NCBI GenBank assembly: GCA_036936605.1
Contig: JAUPFV010000005.1
Span: 2,345,670-2,409,669 of the forward strand
DNA length: 64,000 bases
Reading direction: 5' to 3'
Source: Limnanthes douglasii subsp. nivea
Taxonomy: Eukaryota; Streptophyta; Magnoliopsida; Brassicales; Limnanthaceae
Shown here: positions 51,381-62,733 of the stretch, in pieces
Layout of the letters: the number at the start of each line of letters is the position of its first letter
Numbering within the stretch: the first letter of the stretch is position 1
Position numbers and translations under genes: made by a program
The notes under the pieces: generated by a model
Told to the model about the DNA's origin: nothing
The model's database searches: none
Seen by the model: only the letters and a program-made list of their open reading frames with translations

Positions 51381-52958
51381 ATACGTGACATACTTTAAGC
51401 ACTATATATTTTTACATGATAAAACATTCGAAATTTATTATTTTACAAAATCGGTAAATATTTGGAATCATTTTAAAATTAATTACATGTTAAAATCTAA
51501 AATTTAGTTTAAAAAGACCATATCCATCGTTACAGCAAATAAATTCATAGAATTAAAATTATATTTTATACACGTTTTCTACTCCCATCAATTTTATAAT
51601 ACTTTAATGATTTCTATCCAAAATATAGGAATAAAACCATTATCGCTTTAGCATCCATATCGTTGATTCACAAAATCCTGTTAAGATAAAATAAAACTAA
51701 ATTATAATTTTTATTGGATTTTAAATTTGTTTTATTTATACATAAAAACTTAAAAATAAATTATTTTACTTCAATTATTCATTTAGTAATATAATTTGAA
51801 ACAATTTTTTACTTTATTTCATTTTTATTTTCACATTCCAGTATATTTGTTTGACTTGTCTGGTTAATCCTGTATAGTTTTATGGTGTTTTGTCTCTCGT
51901 TTTAGAGTTCTATTGCCTGACATTCATCATCGTCATTTGATTTAATCGGTCTAATATTGAAATGGAAGAATAAAATCCGAAATAGTTATAAAGAGGAGCC
52001 CACCAATGAAGAAAGGGTCTTACGGAAAAGTCCATACAAGCACAACGGATCTCTTTTTGTGACATCGACTTCCTCACGGTTTCTTTTTACCACTTGATAT
52101 GCTCATTCATCCATAGTAGCGACTAACAACTATAAATTGGTACAAAAAATGTGATCGGCATTTATGATATGAATTTTTCCAACTGCAACTAAGATAACGT
52201 TTCAGAATCCTCAAGTTTCGGCTTTCCTAAATATTAAAATGGTTGTTGTCACGGTTTTCGGGTGAGTTGGAGATTACATTGATAAAGGAGAAAACTTTAA
52301 TCAAATTTTTAAAAAGTTTTTTTTAATAAGGAAGTAAGATAAAAATAGGAATAATAATAGGAAAACAATTATAATAGTAATTGTTATATGAGAAATGGTT
52401 TTAATCAAAGTTATATTTTTATTTATATAAAAAAAATGATAATTATCCTCCATTCGTAATATTTTTAAATTTGTTATTTTGTCCAAATTTTGGTAAAAGT
52501 TTTCTATGGTAATGCGATTTATTACTGTTTGAGTATTATCTTTTACGAGGATTCCTTTCTAGTTCTTGAATTGGAGCGTAATAAAACTAAAAGAGTAAAC
52601 AATGTTTGAATGTGATATTGGGATAGTTTAGTTTTAAAGTTTTTTTTTTGTGCATGTGTTCGGGACACACTTGTCATTTGCTGAAGCTTTGTCGATCGTT
52701 AAAGCTATGTCTTCATGACCACAATTGTTATTTTTGTTGTCGGGGCTGTTTCTTTGGAATGCTTCATTTCATATCTCTCAACTCGATTGTCCTCAATACA
52801 TCTTATCTGCCTTGTATTTAGTGGTTGTGTTGACGAAATTGTTTCTTCATAATTTCATATTTATCTTGGTATCATACTTACTTGGGCAACATATTTATGA
52901 TTTTCTTTTCGTCGCGGGGGTCGGTATATATATTTGACTCGTAAGTCACGATACAGTG
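51381..52958. other. AT-rich spacer, no gene seen
   Basis: A 70-residue hydrophobic frame at 52725-52937 has no recognisable family and no supporting signal. Confidence 0.5.
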
Positions 52959-53290
52959 TGACCTCTTGCGTGACTTTTGAGGCTTGGTTTTTTAACCAGT
53001 TTGCTAATTTGACATTTTTAAGTCAAGACTGCTTAGTATAGCCCATTGCATGGCCTCTTACACTTTTCAGTTGGACTTGGTTTCTTAACCAGTTTGCTAA
53101 TATGACATTTTAAGTCAAGGTTTAGTATGACCTCTTAAGTGGCCCTTTATACTTTTCAGTTTGGTATGTTTATTAACGAGGTCACTAATTTGAGATTTTA
53201 AGTTAAGGATCAATATGACCTCTTGCATGAGCTCTTATCCTTTTCAGTTGGGCTTGGTTTATTAACTAATTCGCTAAGTTATTATTTACG
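52959..53290. repeat. 80-90 bp minisatellite, four decayed units
   Basis: Units start with tgRcctctt at 52959, 53051, 53128 and 53216. Each contains cttttcagttggRcttggtt, a ttaaccagtttgctaat-like phrase and attttaagtcaagg. Unit lengths are about 92, 77 and 88 bases, with the fourth fading out. Confidence 0.8.
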
Positions 53291-53881
53291 ACCCCCTTTA
53301 TGTAGCTTTTAGGCGTTGTCATTTACTAAGACATCACTTGGCTTATAACATTTTCTACCATAGAGATGATGTGGCTTATAGCCCACTTATCGCATAGCAG
53401 AGTCACATTATTTATACCCTCGCTAATCATGTTGAATTGTTGCCTAACTGTCCCATTGGTGTTGTATTTGCATTAGTGAGGCATTATAATACACATAGTT
53501 ACTCGTATTGTTTTATTTTATTGGTGATATTAAAGATTTGTGTAGATCTCGTACTGCATTTATTATCATTAACATCCAATATCCAGCATATCTTCAGGAC
53601 ACAATGAGCTTTGCATCTTTCTAGTTTCTTTGAAATATCACGTTTGGGTTTAAAACCATTTGTGCACTAGTGCTTTCATTTATTCAGGTAGAGAGGTAAA
53701 ATCTCAAACTGAATTATCCTGCATCAATTTGTACTATGCATTCATTGTTTTAATTCATAATTTAGAGTTTAAACTCTTCATAGAATTCTGAAATGTGATT
53801 GGGTTCTCTTCCAGAATGTTTGAAGTACCTTTTGAAGAGTTCTAAGAAAGTCCAGGGGTGTTTTTGCGATATGAGGATCTC

Positions 53882-54010
53882 TTAGCTATGATTTGGTGAT
53901 ATGAAAATCTCTTAGTGGTTGCAGTTTTTAGAGAGAGAAAGTAAGAGTTTTTAGGTCAATATGAACCATATTTGTTCTTAGCTATGATTTGGTGATATGA
54001 AAATCTCTTA
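53882..54010. repeat. 34-bp direct repeat
   Basis: The phrase ttagctatgatttggtgata followed by tgaaaatctcttag occurs at 53882-53915 and 53977-54010. Confidence 0.9.
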
Positions 54011-54339
54011 GAGTTTTTATTCTTCACACTTTTCTCCTTGTCTTTTATTCTTCCTTATCACCTTTATGTTCACTGGGAAATTCCACATAGTATATAGACA
54101 TAAGATTTCTCCCCTTTCTCGAATAGACCTACATAATGTTGGTTCATTATGTTGTTTTATTTTTTGAGGTTGTTGAATTTGTTCATTACAAATCAATATT
54201 TTCTAGTTGAGGCACGACATCAGTTTTATGAACTATAACTAAGCTCATTTCATACTATTAATGACCAGTAAACTAATAATAATCAGAACACCAATGTTAG
54301 AGTTTGAATGAACTGACTCTAATTCTTTCTTAAATATGG

Positions 54340-54745
54340 TTTTTTTTCTCAATCATTCCCCTCAAAATCTTCATCCTCAAGAAATATAATATAGTTCCCG
54401 TCTCAAATATCAAAAGCTTAATGGGAGAATAAAATATGTAACCCTTGGAGTGGTCTGGTATCCCATGAAATTGCAACTAACTGTTTTGGAGTTCAGCTTT
54501 TTTAGTAGGATTGTAGGATTTTGCTTCCATTGGATATCCCTAAGACATGGAAATGCTTAAGGCTAGGCTTACGCCCTCTGAATAGTTCATGCGCTTCTTT
54601 AGTTGCTTCTGAAGTAACTACCATCTTCAGAATATAGGTTATACATAACAACTTCCCCTAGTGTGAATATGATATAGATGTATGAGAAATCATGTTCATA
54701 ACCATATTCATTAAGGTTTCCTTAAGAGTTTGGAAAAAAGTGAAT
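54340..54745 (-). pseudogene. copia integrase C-terminal fragment (unit 1)
   Basis: The minus strand reads MNMISHTSISYS and YILKMV, then FRGRKPSLKHFHVLG, then HSKGYIFYSP and IFETGTI, with frameshifts between them. This is the standard order at the end of the copia integrase core and its C-terminal domain. Nothing of the RT follows. It is on the same strand as the copia half-elements at 11-13, 20-21 and 44-45 kb, but it covers a part they lack. Confidence 0.75.
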
Positions 54746-55073
54746 GATAAACTAATAGTTATTTCAAAATAGTACATGACCTCTTAGTTGAAACTTTTAT
54801 TTATGGAATTAAATTACATGCTACCCTAATTCTTCAATCAGAGAAATATATTCTATTTTTATCTATTCTTTTCTTAACTGTTAGAGGAATAATTTTCTCG
54901 AATTGAGACTAATACTTAATTGATACCGTTACATATAATTAAATAAATGTTTTTAATGATTAAAGTTTTAAAATTCATATATTTGATCAATCTCAAACAA
55001 TTTAACAATATTATGAAAACCAGCACAATACATTTTATAAACACATATGCACTTTTTGATTAATTCAAACCAA

Positions 55074-55095
55074 TATATATATATATATATATAGT
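55074..55095. repeat. (TA)n microsatellite
   Basis: About ten TA units, absent from the matching place in unit 2 near 57750. Confidence 0.85.
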
Positions 55096-55136
55096 TTATT
55101 TTTATTTTTTATTTAAAAATCATCATAATTATCAAG

Positions 55137-55492
55137 GTGAGACATTCATGAGACTCTTCTTCTTCCACTTCTTTTTCTTCTTCATCTTCTTCTTCCTCCT
55201 ATTATTCTTTCTCTTATTTCTCCTCCACATAATCATGTTTCCTCTTTTTGGTTTCACGAGCAGCACAAGGTAAGTCATCCGGGTTGGAGTCATCTCTAGA
55301 ATATGCAAACGGTGTTGGAGAGTCCTCTTCAGCACCAAAAGAGGTAATCTCATCTTCAGAAGAATATGAGGAGTATTCCTCAGTTGTTACCATTTTTCGG
55401 GATAATAAATCATCACAATTGTTGAAGATAGACTCATCATCACATGGGATAATTATAAAGGAACCATTTTTAAAATTATAAAGTTTTTTCAT
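55137..55492 (-). CDS. hypothetical acidic exon or small ORF, unrecognised
   Basis: A 92-codon frame (55492-55217) opens MKKLYNFKNGSF and is rich in Ser, Glu and Asp (TTEEYSSYSSEDEI), ending with a basic KKRKHDYVEEK. After its stop the same frame continues as an almost pure Glu/Asp tail (down to about 55140) broken by three stops. The matching copy in unit 2 (about 57880-58150) has lost the ATG and gained frameshifts. It may be a terminal exon of the Ulp1-like gene family nearby, or chance low complexity. I do not recognise a family. Confidence 0.35.
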
Positions 55493-55702
55493 AGCAGTTT
55501 TTTATGTATTAACCCATACTAAAAATGTAAAATTAATTTATAGGCAAAAATGTTCAGAACCGTGCGAGAAGTAATTAAAGTTTCTTACTTTTTTTGGTGA
55601 ACTAACCTATTCTCGATAGTTATTTGGTTTATTGATTTTGTAATGATGATTTTTTTACTTTTATCAAATCAGACAATTAACTAATCAAAGAAAATTTACT
55701 TA

Positions 55703-55912
55703 GCCTCAAAAGGGGTAGCCGAGTTGGTGGAGTAAGGCATGCTTGTGACCAAATGTCATGAGTTCGAATCCGTCTACAAACGCTTTTTTGACTGAGTCTG
55801 TCACCTTGTGTGGTTTACCTTCTGGCGTTGGTTTGCAGGCTAACACGTCAGACCGAGGATTTACCATGTGCGCACTCGTTGAGTGGCATCTGCGGGTTTC
55901 CTCCGAAAAAAG
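55703..55912 (+). mobile_element. tRNA-derived SINE, copy in unit 1
   Basis: A box gtagccgagttgg near 55715 and B box gagttcgaatcc at 55760-55771. The body and A-rich end match the SINE at 8670-8892. Flanks aatttactta and attttactca are a worn target duplication. Confidence 0.92.
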
Positions 55913-56200
55913 ATTTTACTCACAAATTTAAATATTGATTTGATAAAATTGTTTGGAAGATAGTAATTTATATTAGTTATATCCAAGAGTGTTGCATTTT
56001 TTACTTAAAAATGGATTATACTGGAGGAGAGAAGATGTGAGGATATTATAATTTCAACATGCGAAACTTCCTTAAAATATTTAAGAAACTAATACACCGA
56101 AAACATGCAATACTTCCTTAGTTAAAACATGCGAGGTCGGAGCAAAATAAGATAGAAGCCTAAAAAGGGATACAAAAGAGAGTACTTCTAATATTACCAT

Positions 56201-56789
56201 GATGTCATAGGGTCATGATTAAAGTTTTTTTTTTGGTATTTCTAAAGTCGTCTAACGATTCAAAACATGTTTTTATTGTCTTTGTTCATCATTTCATTTT
56301 TAAAGCATAGTCGCATTCTTTTCGTTTATAAAAAATAATGTATAGACCTCTAGGCGAGAGATTTTTTCCATCATTTTTCAAAGTCTTACATAACATGTAA
56401 TGTTATCAATTTTGTTCACTCACAATGATATATTTATTAGTTTAACTCAACGTGACCATGATATTTATTGTTCATCTTCTCTTTCTACCTTCGGTTGTCT
56501 CTCCTGACCACGATCATTCTCTTTTCTTTCTTATCTTTTTTTTCAGTCCATATTAGTGTTAATTGATTGTTTTTGGTAAATATTGATGTTTGTCTTTTGC
56601 TTGCTCATGATGCTTTATTATTAATTTTTGGATTTTTTTTTCATCTTCTAGTTTTTATTTCTTAACTTAAACTACATACTTCTCAGGTTTCATCTATTAT
56701 TAAGATGAGTTTTATGTAATTAAGTTGTCTTACTATTGAAGAATTCAGAAATAGATCTAGGGTAATTTTGGCTCATTATTTTTATCCTC
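56201..56789. other. spacer between the two tandem blocks, no gene seen
   Basis: T-rich DNA with no match elsewhere in the window that I could see. Confidence 0.5.
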
Positions 56790-58870
56790 TCTCGTATGGA
56801 CCTACATAATGTTGGCTCATTATGTTGTTGTATTTTTGAGGTTGTTGAATTTGTTCATTACAAATCAACATTTTTTAGTGGAGGTGGAGACGTGACATCA
56901 ATTTTATGAACTATAACTAAGCTCCCTTCATACTATTGATAACCGGTAAACTAACTATAATCAGAACACCAATGTTAGAATATGAATGAACTGGCTTTAA
57001 TTCGATCTCAAATATGGTGTTTTTTTCTGAATCATTCCCCTCAAAATCTGCATCCTCATGAAAAATAATATAGTTCTCGTATCAAAGATCAAAAGCTTAA
57101 TGGAGAATAAAATATATAACCCTTGGAGTGGTCTAGTATTCTATGAAGTTGCAACTAACTGTTTTGAAGGTCAGCTTTTTTTAGTAGGATTATAGGATTT
57201 TTCTTCTATTGGACATCTCTAAGATATGTAAATGCTTAAGGCTATGCTTACGCCCTCTGAATAGTTCATGCAGTGCTTTAGTTTTTTCTGAAGTAAGTAC
57301 CATCTTCAAAATATATGATATACATAACAACTTCCCCCCACTGTGAATATGATATAGATGTATGAGAAATCATGCTAATAACCATATTCTTAAGGTTTCC
57401 TTAAGAGTTTAGAAAAAAATGAATAATAGATTAATAGTTATTTCAAAGTAGTACATGGCCTCTTATGTTGAAACTTTTATTTATGGAATTAAATTACATA
57501 TTATCCTATTTTTTCAATTAGATAAATATATTCTATTTTTTATCTATTCTATTTTTAATTGTTAGAGGAATAAGTTTCTCAAATTGAGACTTATACTTAA
57601 TTGATACCGTTACATATAATTAATTAATTTTACTCATTTATTAAAGTTTTATAATTAATATATTTGATCAATCTCCAACAATTTAACAATATTATTGAAA
57701 CTAACACAATACATTTTATAAACACGTGTACTTTTTGATTAATTAAAACTAATAAATATATTAATAATATTTTTTTATTTAAATATCATCATAATTATCA
57801 AGGTGAGACATTCATAAGATTCTTCTTCTTCCACTTCTTTTACATTTTCTTCTTCTTCTTTCTCCTATTATTTTTTTTATTATTTCTCCTCCACATAATC
57901 GTGTTTTCTCTTTTTGGTTTCCGAGTAGCACAAGGTTAGTCATTCAGGTCGGAGTTATCTCTAGAATATGCAAAAGATGTTGGAGAGTCCTCTTGAGCAG
58001 CAAAAGAGGTAATCTCATCTTTAAAAGAATATAAAGAGTATTCCTAAGTTTTTATCATTTTCAGGATGATAAATCATCACAACTGTTGAAGCTAGACTTA
58101 TCATCACATGAGACAATTATGAAAGGATCCATTTATAAGATTATAAAGTTTTTTCGTAGCAGTTTTTTATGTATGAACCCATTCTAAAAATGTACAATTA
58201 ATTTATAGGCATAAATGTTCAGAACCGTGCGAGAAGTAATTAAAGTTTCTTACTTTTTTTGGTGAACTAACATTCTCGATAGTTATTTGTAGTTATTGCT
58301 TTTGTAATGATAATTTATCTACTTTGATAAAATCAAGCAATTAATTAAACAAAGAAAATTTACTCAGCCCGAAAGGGATAGTTGAGTTGGTGGAGGAAGG
58401 CATGCTTGTGACCAAATATCATGAGTTCGAGTCCTTCTACAAACACTTTTTTGGCTCAGCATGTAACCTTGTGTGATTTACCTTCTGGCGTTGGTTTGCA
58501 GGCTATCACATCAGACTGAGGGTTTACCATGTGCGCACTCGTTGAGTAGCATCTGCGGGTTCCCTCCAAAAACTAATTTACTCACAAATTTAAATAATGA
58601 TATGATAAAATTGGTTGAAAGATGGTAATTTATATTAATTATATCCGAGAGTATTGCATTTTTTACTTTAAAATGGTTTATACTGGAGGAGAGAAGATGC
58701 GAGTCTATTATAATTACAACACGCGAAACTTCCATAAAATGTTTAAGTAACTAATACACCGAAAACATGCGATACTACCTTAGTTAAAACATGCGAGATC
58801 GGAGCAAAATAAGATAGAATCCTGCAAAGGGATACAAAAGAGAGTACTTCTAATATTACATGCGAGACTA
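56790..58870 (+). repeat. tandem duplicated block, unit 2
   Basis: Second copy of 54112-56200, beginning tatggacctacataatgttgg. It includes its own copia integrase fragment at about 57010-57440 on the minus strand (the parallel of 54340-54745) and the same SINE at the same site. Confidence 0.9.
58367..58574 (+). mobile_element. tRNA-derived SINE, copy in unit 2
   Basis: B box gagttcgagtcc at 58423-58434; the A box is worn (tagttgagttgg). A perfect 10-bp target duplication aatttactca flanks it at 58357-58366 and 58575-58584. It occupies the same site as the SINE at 55703-55912, so it was present before the block duplicated. Confidence 0.93.
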
Positions 58871-59089
58871 CTCCTATTAAAATGTGCGAGACTACTACAA
58901 TTAAAATGTGTGGGACTAGAACTTGCAATAGTTCATAAAAAATTATGTTTGTTTACTTAAAAAATATTTTATTTACAAAATAATTAAGTTTACAAAAAGG
59001 TAACATCACAAAATAGTCATCTTTCAATAAATGTTTTTGTGGTCATCATTAAGGAAATGATAAAAAAAATCATATGCTCACTGATACCT

Positions 59090-59260
59090 ACACAATTTTT
59101 CACTATATTACTTAGAAATAAACTCATTCTCGACCAAATATTTGGTGTATTCGCAAAAAATAAACACCACAGTTGAAGCTTCTTGGTTTTTGTTGTGGGA
59201 TATGTCTTCGTTTATTCATCTTGCCATTTAATCTTGTTAGTATGATTTTTTTTTTCATAA
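59090..59260 (-). pseudogene. peptidase C48 exon with catalytic Cys
   Basis: Reads PQQKPRSFNCGVYFLR, matching the Q....DCGV block of C48 peptidases, with Cys at 59169-59171 and Asn in place of the common Asp before it. A one-base slip then leads to EYTKYLVENEFIS, the expected helix after the active-site Cys. The acceptor site is not clear. Confidence 0.6.
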
Positions 59261-59500
59261 GGTAGTTCAGTCGTTAGCAAAAGGAAATATCAGTTACAAA
59301 CAATAGGTGAGACTGTGGCAATTATATAGTGCGAGACCAGTTATAAGTTAAAGGAGAGAGTAGTAAAAATGTACCATGCAAGATTAGTAAACAATAAATA
59401 CGTGAAACATGTACAAGTTAAGAAGCGTGCATGGATTTTTTCCATTCATAAAACACGTGAGACTAAGGTAATGTCATAAAGCGAGACTATAAATACTTAC

Positions 59501-59742
59501 CAGTAATCCAACAATACTTTTTCTTTTTTGTATGATGTGTATTTACTAGCAGACAACAATGAGTTATAGTTTGTTGCTACTCCCATTTCAAGGTCAATAA
59601 TCACCAATATCCAATGGTTCATCATATCTTTCAATACACTGCATACTAGATCCAACACATAATACATGTCGTTTAGCATAAGGAAGAATACATCCTCAAC
59701 CATTATTGTTTGATCTTCCTTCATTAAAAGTGAAGTTTTCAT
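59501..59742 (-). pseudogene. peptidase C48 exon with catalytic His
   Basis: The frame has NHWILVIIDLE, the catalytic-histidine block of Ulp1/SENP peptidases (His codon 59614-59616), then GVATNYNSL, where the family normally has the catalytic Asp (..YDSL): here it is Asn (59563-59565). The exon ends CTG and is followed by a consensus donor GTAAGTATTT at 59500. The first 24-bp repeat word (gcgagact, 59481-59488) begins 12 bases inside the intron. Confidence 0.6.
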
Positions 59743-60729
59743 TAAGACATAGGATTACAGACACGTTTTGTTTAATAATAGATATCTAATTTTATTTATT
59801 TTTCTCGTTGTATAACCATAAATTTATATCGCGTTGAATTTACTAGTGTATTTCTCATCGTAACATTTGGATGATACGTTATACTTATTTTATAGAAGTG
59901 TCTTCTAAATCCAAACATAAATAATCTACCAAATGAAAAGTAGGGTCATGTTGTACAAGAGGTGAGACTGAGTTATTAAGATACGCGACTCCACAAAACC
60001 ACTACATGTGATATTGGGTCGAGATATTCTCATTTTAACCTTATAGTCCATATCACGTTCATTTGGTAGTGTCAGTAGATCACTTACACATAAATTCATT
60101 TGGTAGGTTGAGGTTGATGTTGGTCAACAACATACAATTACATTATTCTGGTTTTCTCCGATTTATATCTTTGTCACTTTGTGGTATTCATGGATGTCAA
60201 TCAATTTTTTTGTTATTATATTTATATCTCAATAAGTTTCATTCACCTCTTCTTCTATCTCATATTGTTTTTCATCAAAAACTAGTCATTAATCGTCATC
60301 TTGCACATGTGATTTCACTTTTGAAAGGTGCAAGACATGGATAAATTGAGATGTGAGACATGTATAAAACGTATAAGAGAGACCTTGTATCATTGAATTA
60401 AACATGTGAAATCATATATAAATTAAGGATATATTCTAGACATCAACATGTTTCATTCACTTTGGTGTGCGACATGTTATACATTAAGAATCGTTGCAAG
60501 ATTATCTATATACGGACAAAAGATGCGAGACATTAACAACTCTCATTGAGATCTATATGATACTTATCATACATGAAATATATGCGTAAGACCACTCATT
60601 TAAACCAAATATGTGATCCAAATAAAAAAATAGGCGCGACCAAGTAAAATAATCATGCAGAAATTAAGAACAACGTGAAATCTAGTTTTTGACAACCGTA
60701 CAATATGCTACAATCTAGTGTTTTAGATT

Positions 60730-60730
<1 letters not shown>

Positions 60731-60770
<40 letters not shown>
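60731..60770. repeat. (AT)n microsatellite
   Basis: About 20 AT units inside the presumed intron between the linker exon and the next Ulp1-like exon. Confidence 0.95.
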
Positions 60771-60771
<1 letters not shown>

Positions 60772-62706
60772 CAAGGTAAAACAAAATATATTCAAAGTTG
60801 AATCTTAATATACTTAAAATCCAATTATATTTTCATGAAATTTTGCCACTAATGTTGTCTTTGTCTCGTTTACAACAACTAGTAGCGTCAATATCCTTCC
60901 TGATGAATGCCCAAGTAGTTTCCATAGAATTATCAGTCTCAATCTTATCAATTTACTCATAAAAGGATTGTGTAGGTTGTGCCAATCAAACATCAGTTTC
61001 TTCTGAAGTTCGATGTCTTCTATATAGTGTATTAGCTAAGGCTTCTCTTTTACACTTTAGTGGTGTTAACTGTTAGGGTTTTTCTAGTTAGGGTTCTTTT
61101 GGTTGTAGGCTGACTATTTCAGGTTTTGGTTTGTGTTTTGGTGGGTGCTATAGTGAGAGTGTGTGATTTGGTAAGACTGGTCGGATTTCTGGTGAAAATA
61201 ATAGGACTCGTTGGACTTTTAGTGAGATTTTGAATGATTAGTAGGTTTACTTGGTCTGGTTGGTTGACCGGTGGGCTTGGTTGGTGTTCGGTTGAGACCG
61301 GTGACATTAATTATTCTGGTTTGCGTTATGGTTGTACTAGTGTGAATTCTTTATTGACTGGTGGTGGTTGTACTAATTTAATTGGTTTTAGATCATAAAG
61401 AGGTATATATAGTGTTCTTTCAATTTTTTGACTTTCCAACTGCTGACGTAACTCTACTATCAATTTATAAATCTATGTAATCTGCAACAACAATAGGAGA
61501 TATTTTATATATGGTAAAAAAGTTATATAAATACGTGAAACTATAATAACAAAACAGGAGACCTGCTCTATATTTTTTAACTTAATAGACTACTTGTACA
61601 CATTATTACGTTTTTTATGTTCCACATATTGAGAAATGGAATTCCTCTTGTAGGTGGTTCAAATTTTCTTGAATGTGGTTGCAGTATTCTTGGAGGGATT
61701 GAACTCTTTTTTTTTTTGATGAATTCTCATAGGGTGCATTCATCATTAAATTCATTTCTTGAACCTCTAGTTTGTGTTTGGGGTGTTCAGATTGTTATTT
61801 TTCTGGTTGTGTCTGGTGTGTTCGGGTTGGTATGGTTGGGGTCGGAGTTGTACTAGTTGTTCTAGTTGGTGGCTGTATGGGGTCTGAAGCCTTTCTTTTT
61901 TGTTTCTACAGATTCTATCCTCTCTTTAGGCATTGTCTATGGTAGAGGATTTGGGTTCCCAACTAAAGCATCTCTCATTTCATGCTCAATATCTCAATCT
62001 TCACTAAATTCACTTATATTCTTAGTTGCTAGGACTAATTCACCCTCTAAATCCTATAGAAAACTCTGTAAATAATATAAAACTACATCAAAATACTACG
62101 TGAATGACTAATTTAAATAAACCATGTGAGAGTAGTTCAATATAACATGTGAGTCTGGTGTAAAAATTAGGTGCCAATCTGGATCAAACGGTTTATGCGA
62201 GACTAGTGCAATTAAACATGTGAGACTAATACAAGTAATACTACATGTGATACTAGTTCAACTATAACATATGATACCTCATCATCTCTTAGGTTCTTTA
62301 TCTTTTGAATCAAATCAAAGTTTGTTGATTGTGATTCCAATCCCCATCATTTGTAGTATCTTGGAATCATGTGAGACGTTACTTGTCATTTACCAATGGT
62401 TGTGTGCTCCATAATGAATGGATGTATAAAAAATATATTAGCATCATTACATCAATTTTTTACTTGTTTAATTGTAGACCATGATTCTAACCATCAAAGG
62501 TACAACACATCCAATAACTCGATTAGGTTTGTCATAGACACTAGTTTGAAATTCCCCAAGTAACATATTCTTGATTGTTTCATGCTAATCATAATTGTTT
62601 ATTTTTGAAGGTTTGCGACATAAAATACCGATAATTTACCCAGTGCATCTTCTTATACTAAAAGAACATCACGATCAACAAAATAACCACATCATTGACA
62701 CATTGA

Positions 62707-62733
62707 CCCCCCCCCCCCCCCCCCCCCCCCCCC
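62707..62733 (+). repeat. poly(C) run, 27 bases
   Basis: Twenty-seven C in a row, the longest of three poly(C) runs, all on the plus strand. A short proline-rich ORF through it is an artefact. Confidence 0.95.

Larger units (their letters stand above)
54112..56200 (+). repeat. tandem duplicated block, unit 1
   Basis: Runs from gacctacataatgttgg to agagagtacttctaatatta and matches 56790-58870 in order throughout: copia integrase fragment, (TA)n, acidic ORF, SINE, and a short run of 24-bp minisatellite at its right end. Confidence 0.9.

Noticed and set aside
52725..52937. 70-residue hydrophobic ORF, possible small membrane protein
   Set aside because: T-rich DNA gives such frames by chance; no homology or regulatory signal.
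60063..60344. 93-codon plus-strand ORF
   Set aside because: Hydrophobic and without a family; the opposite strand gives a charged, protein-like segment in line with neighbouring Ulp1-like exons.
61617..62075. Two plus-strand ORFs of 79 and 69 codons
   Set aside because: The minus strand here reads as an exon-like segment after a good splice acceptor, which explains the composition better.
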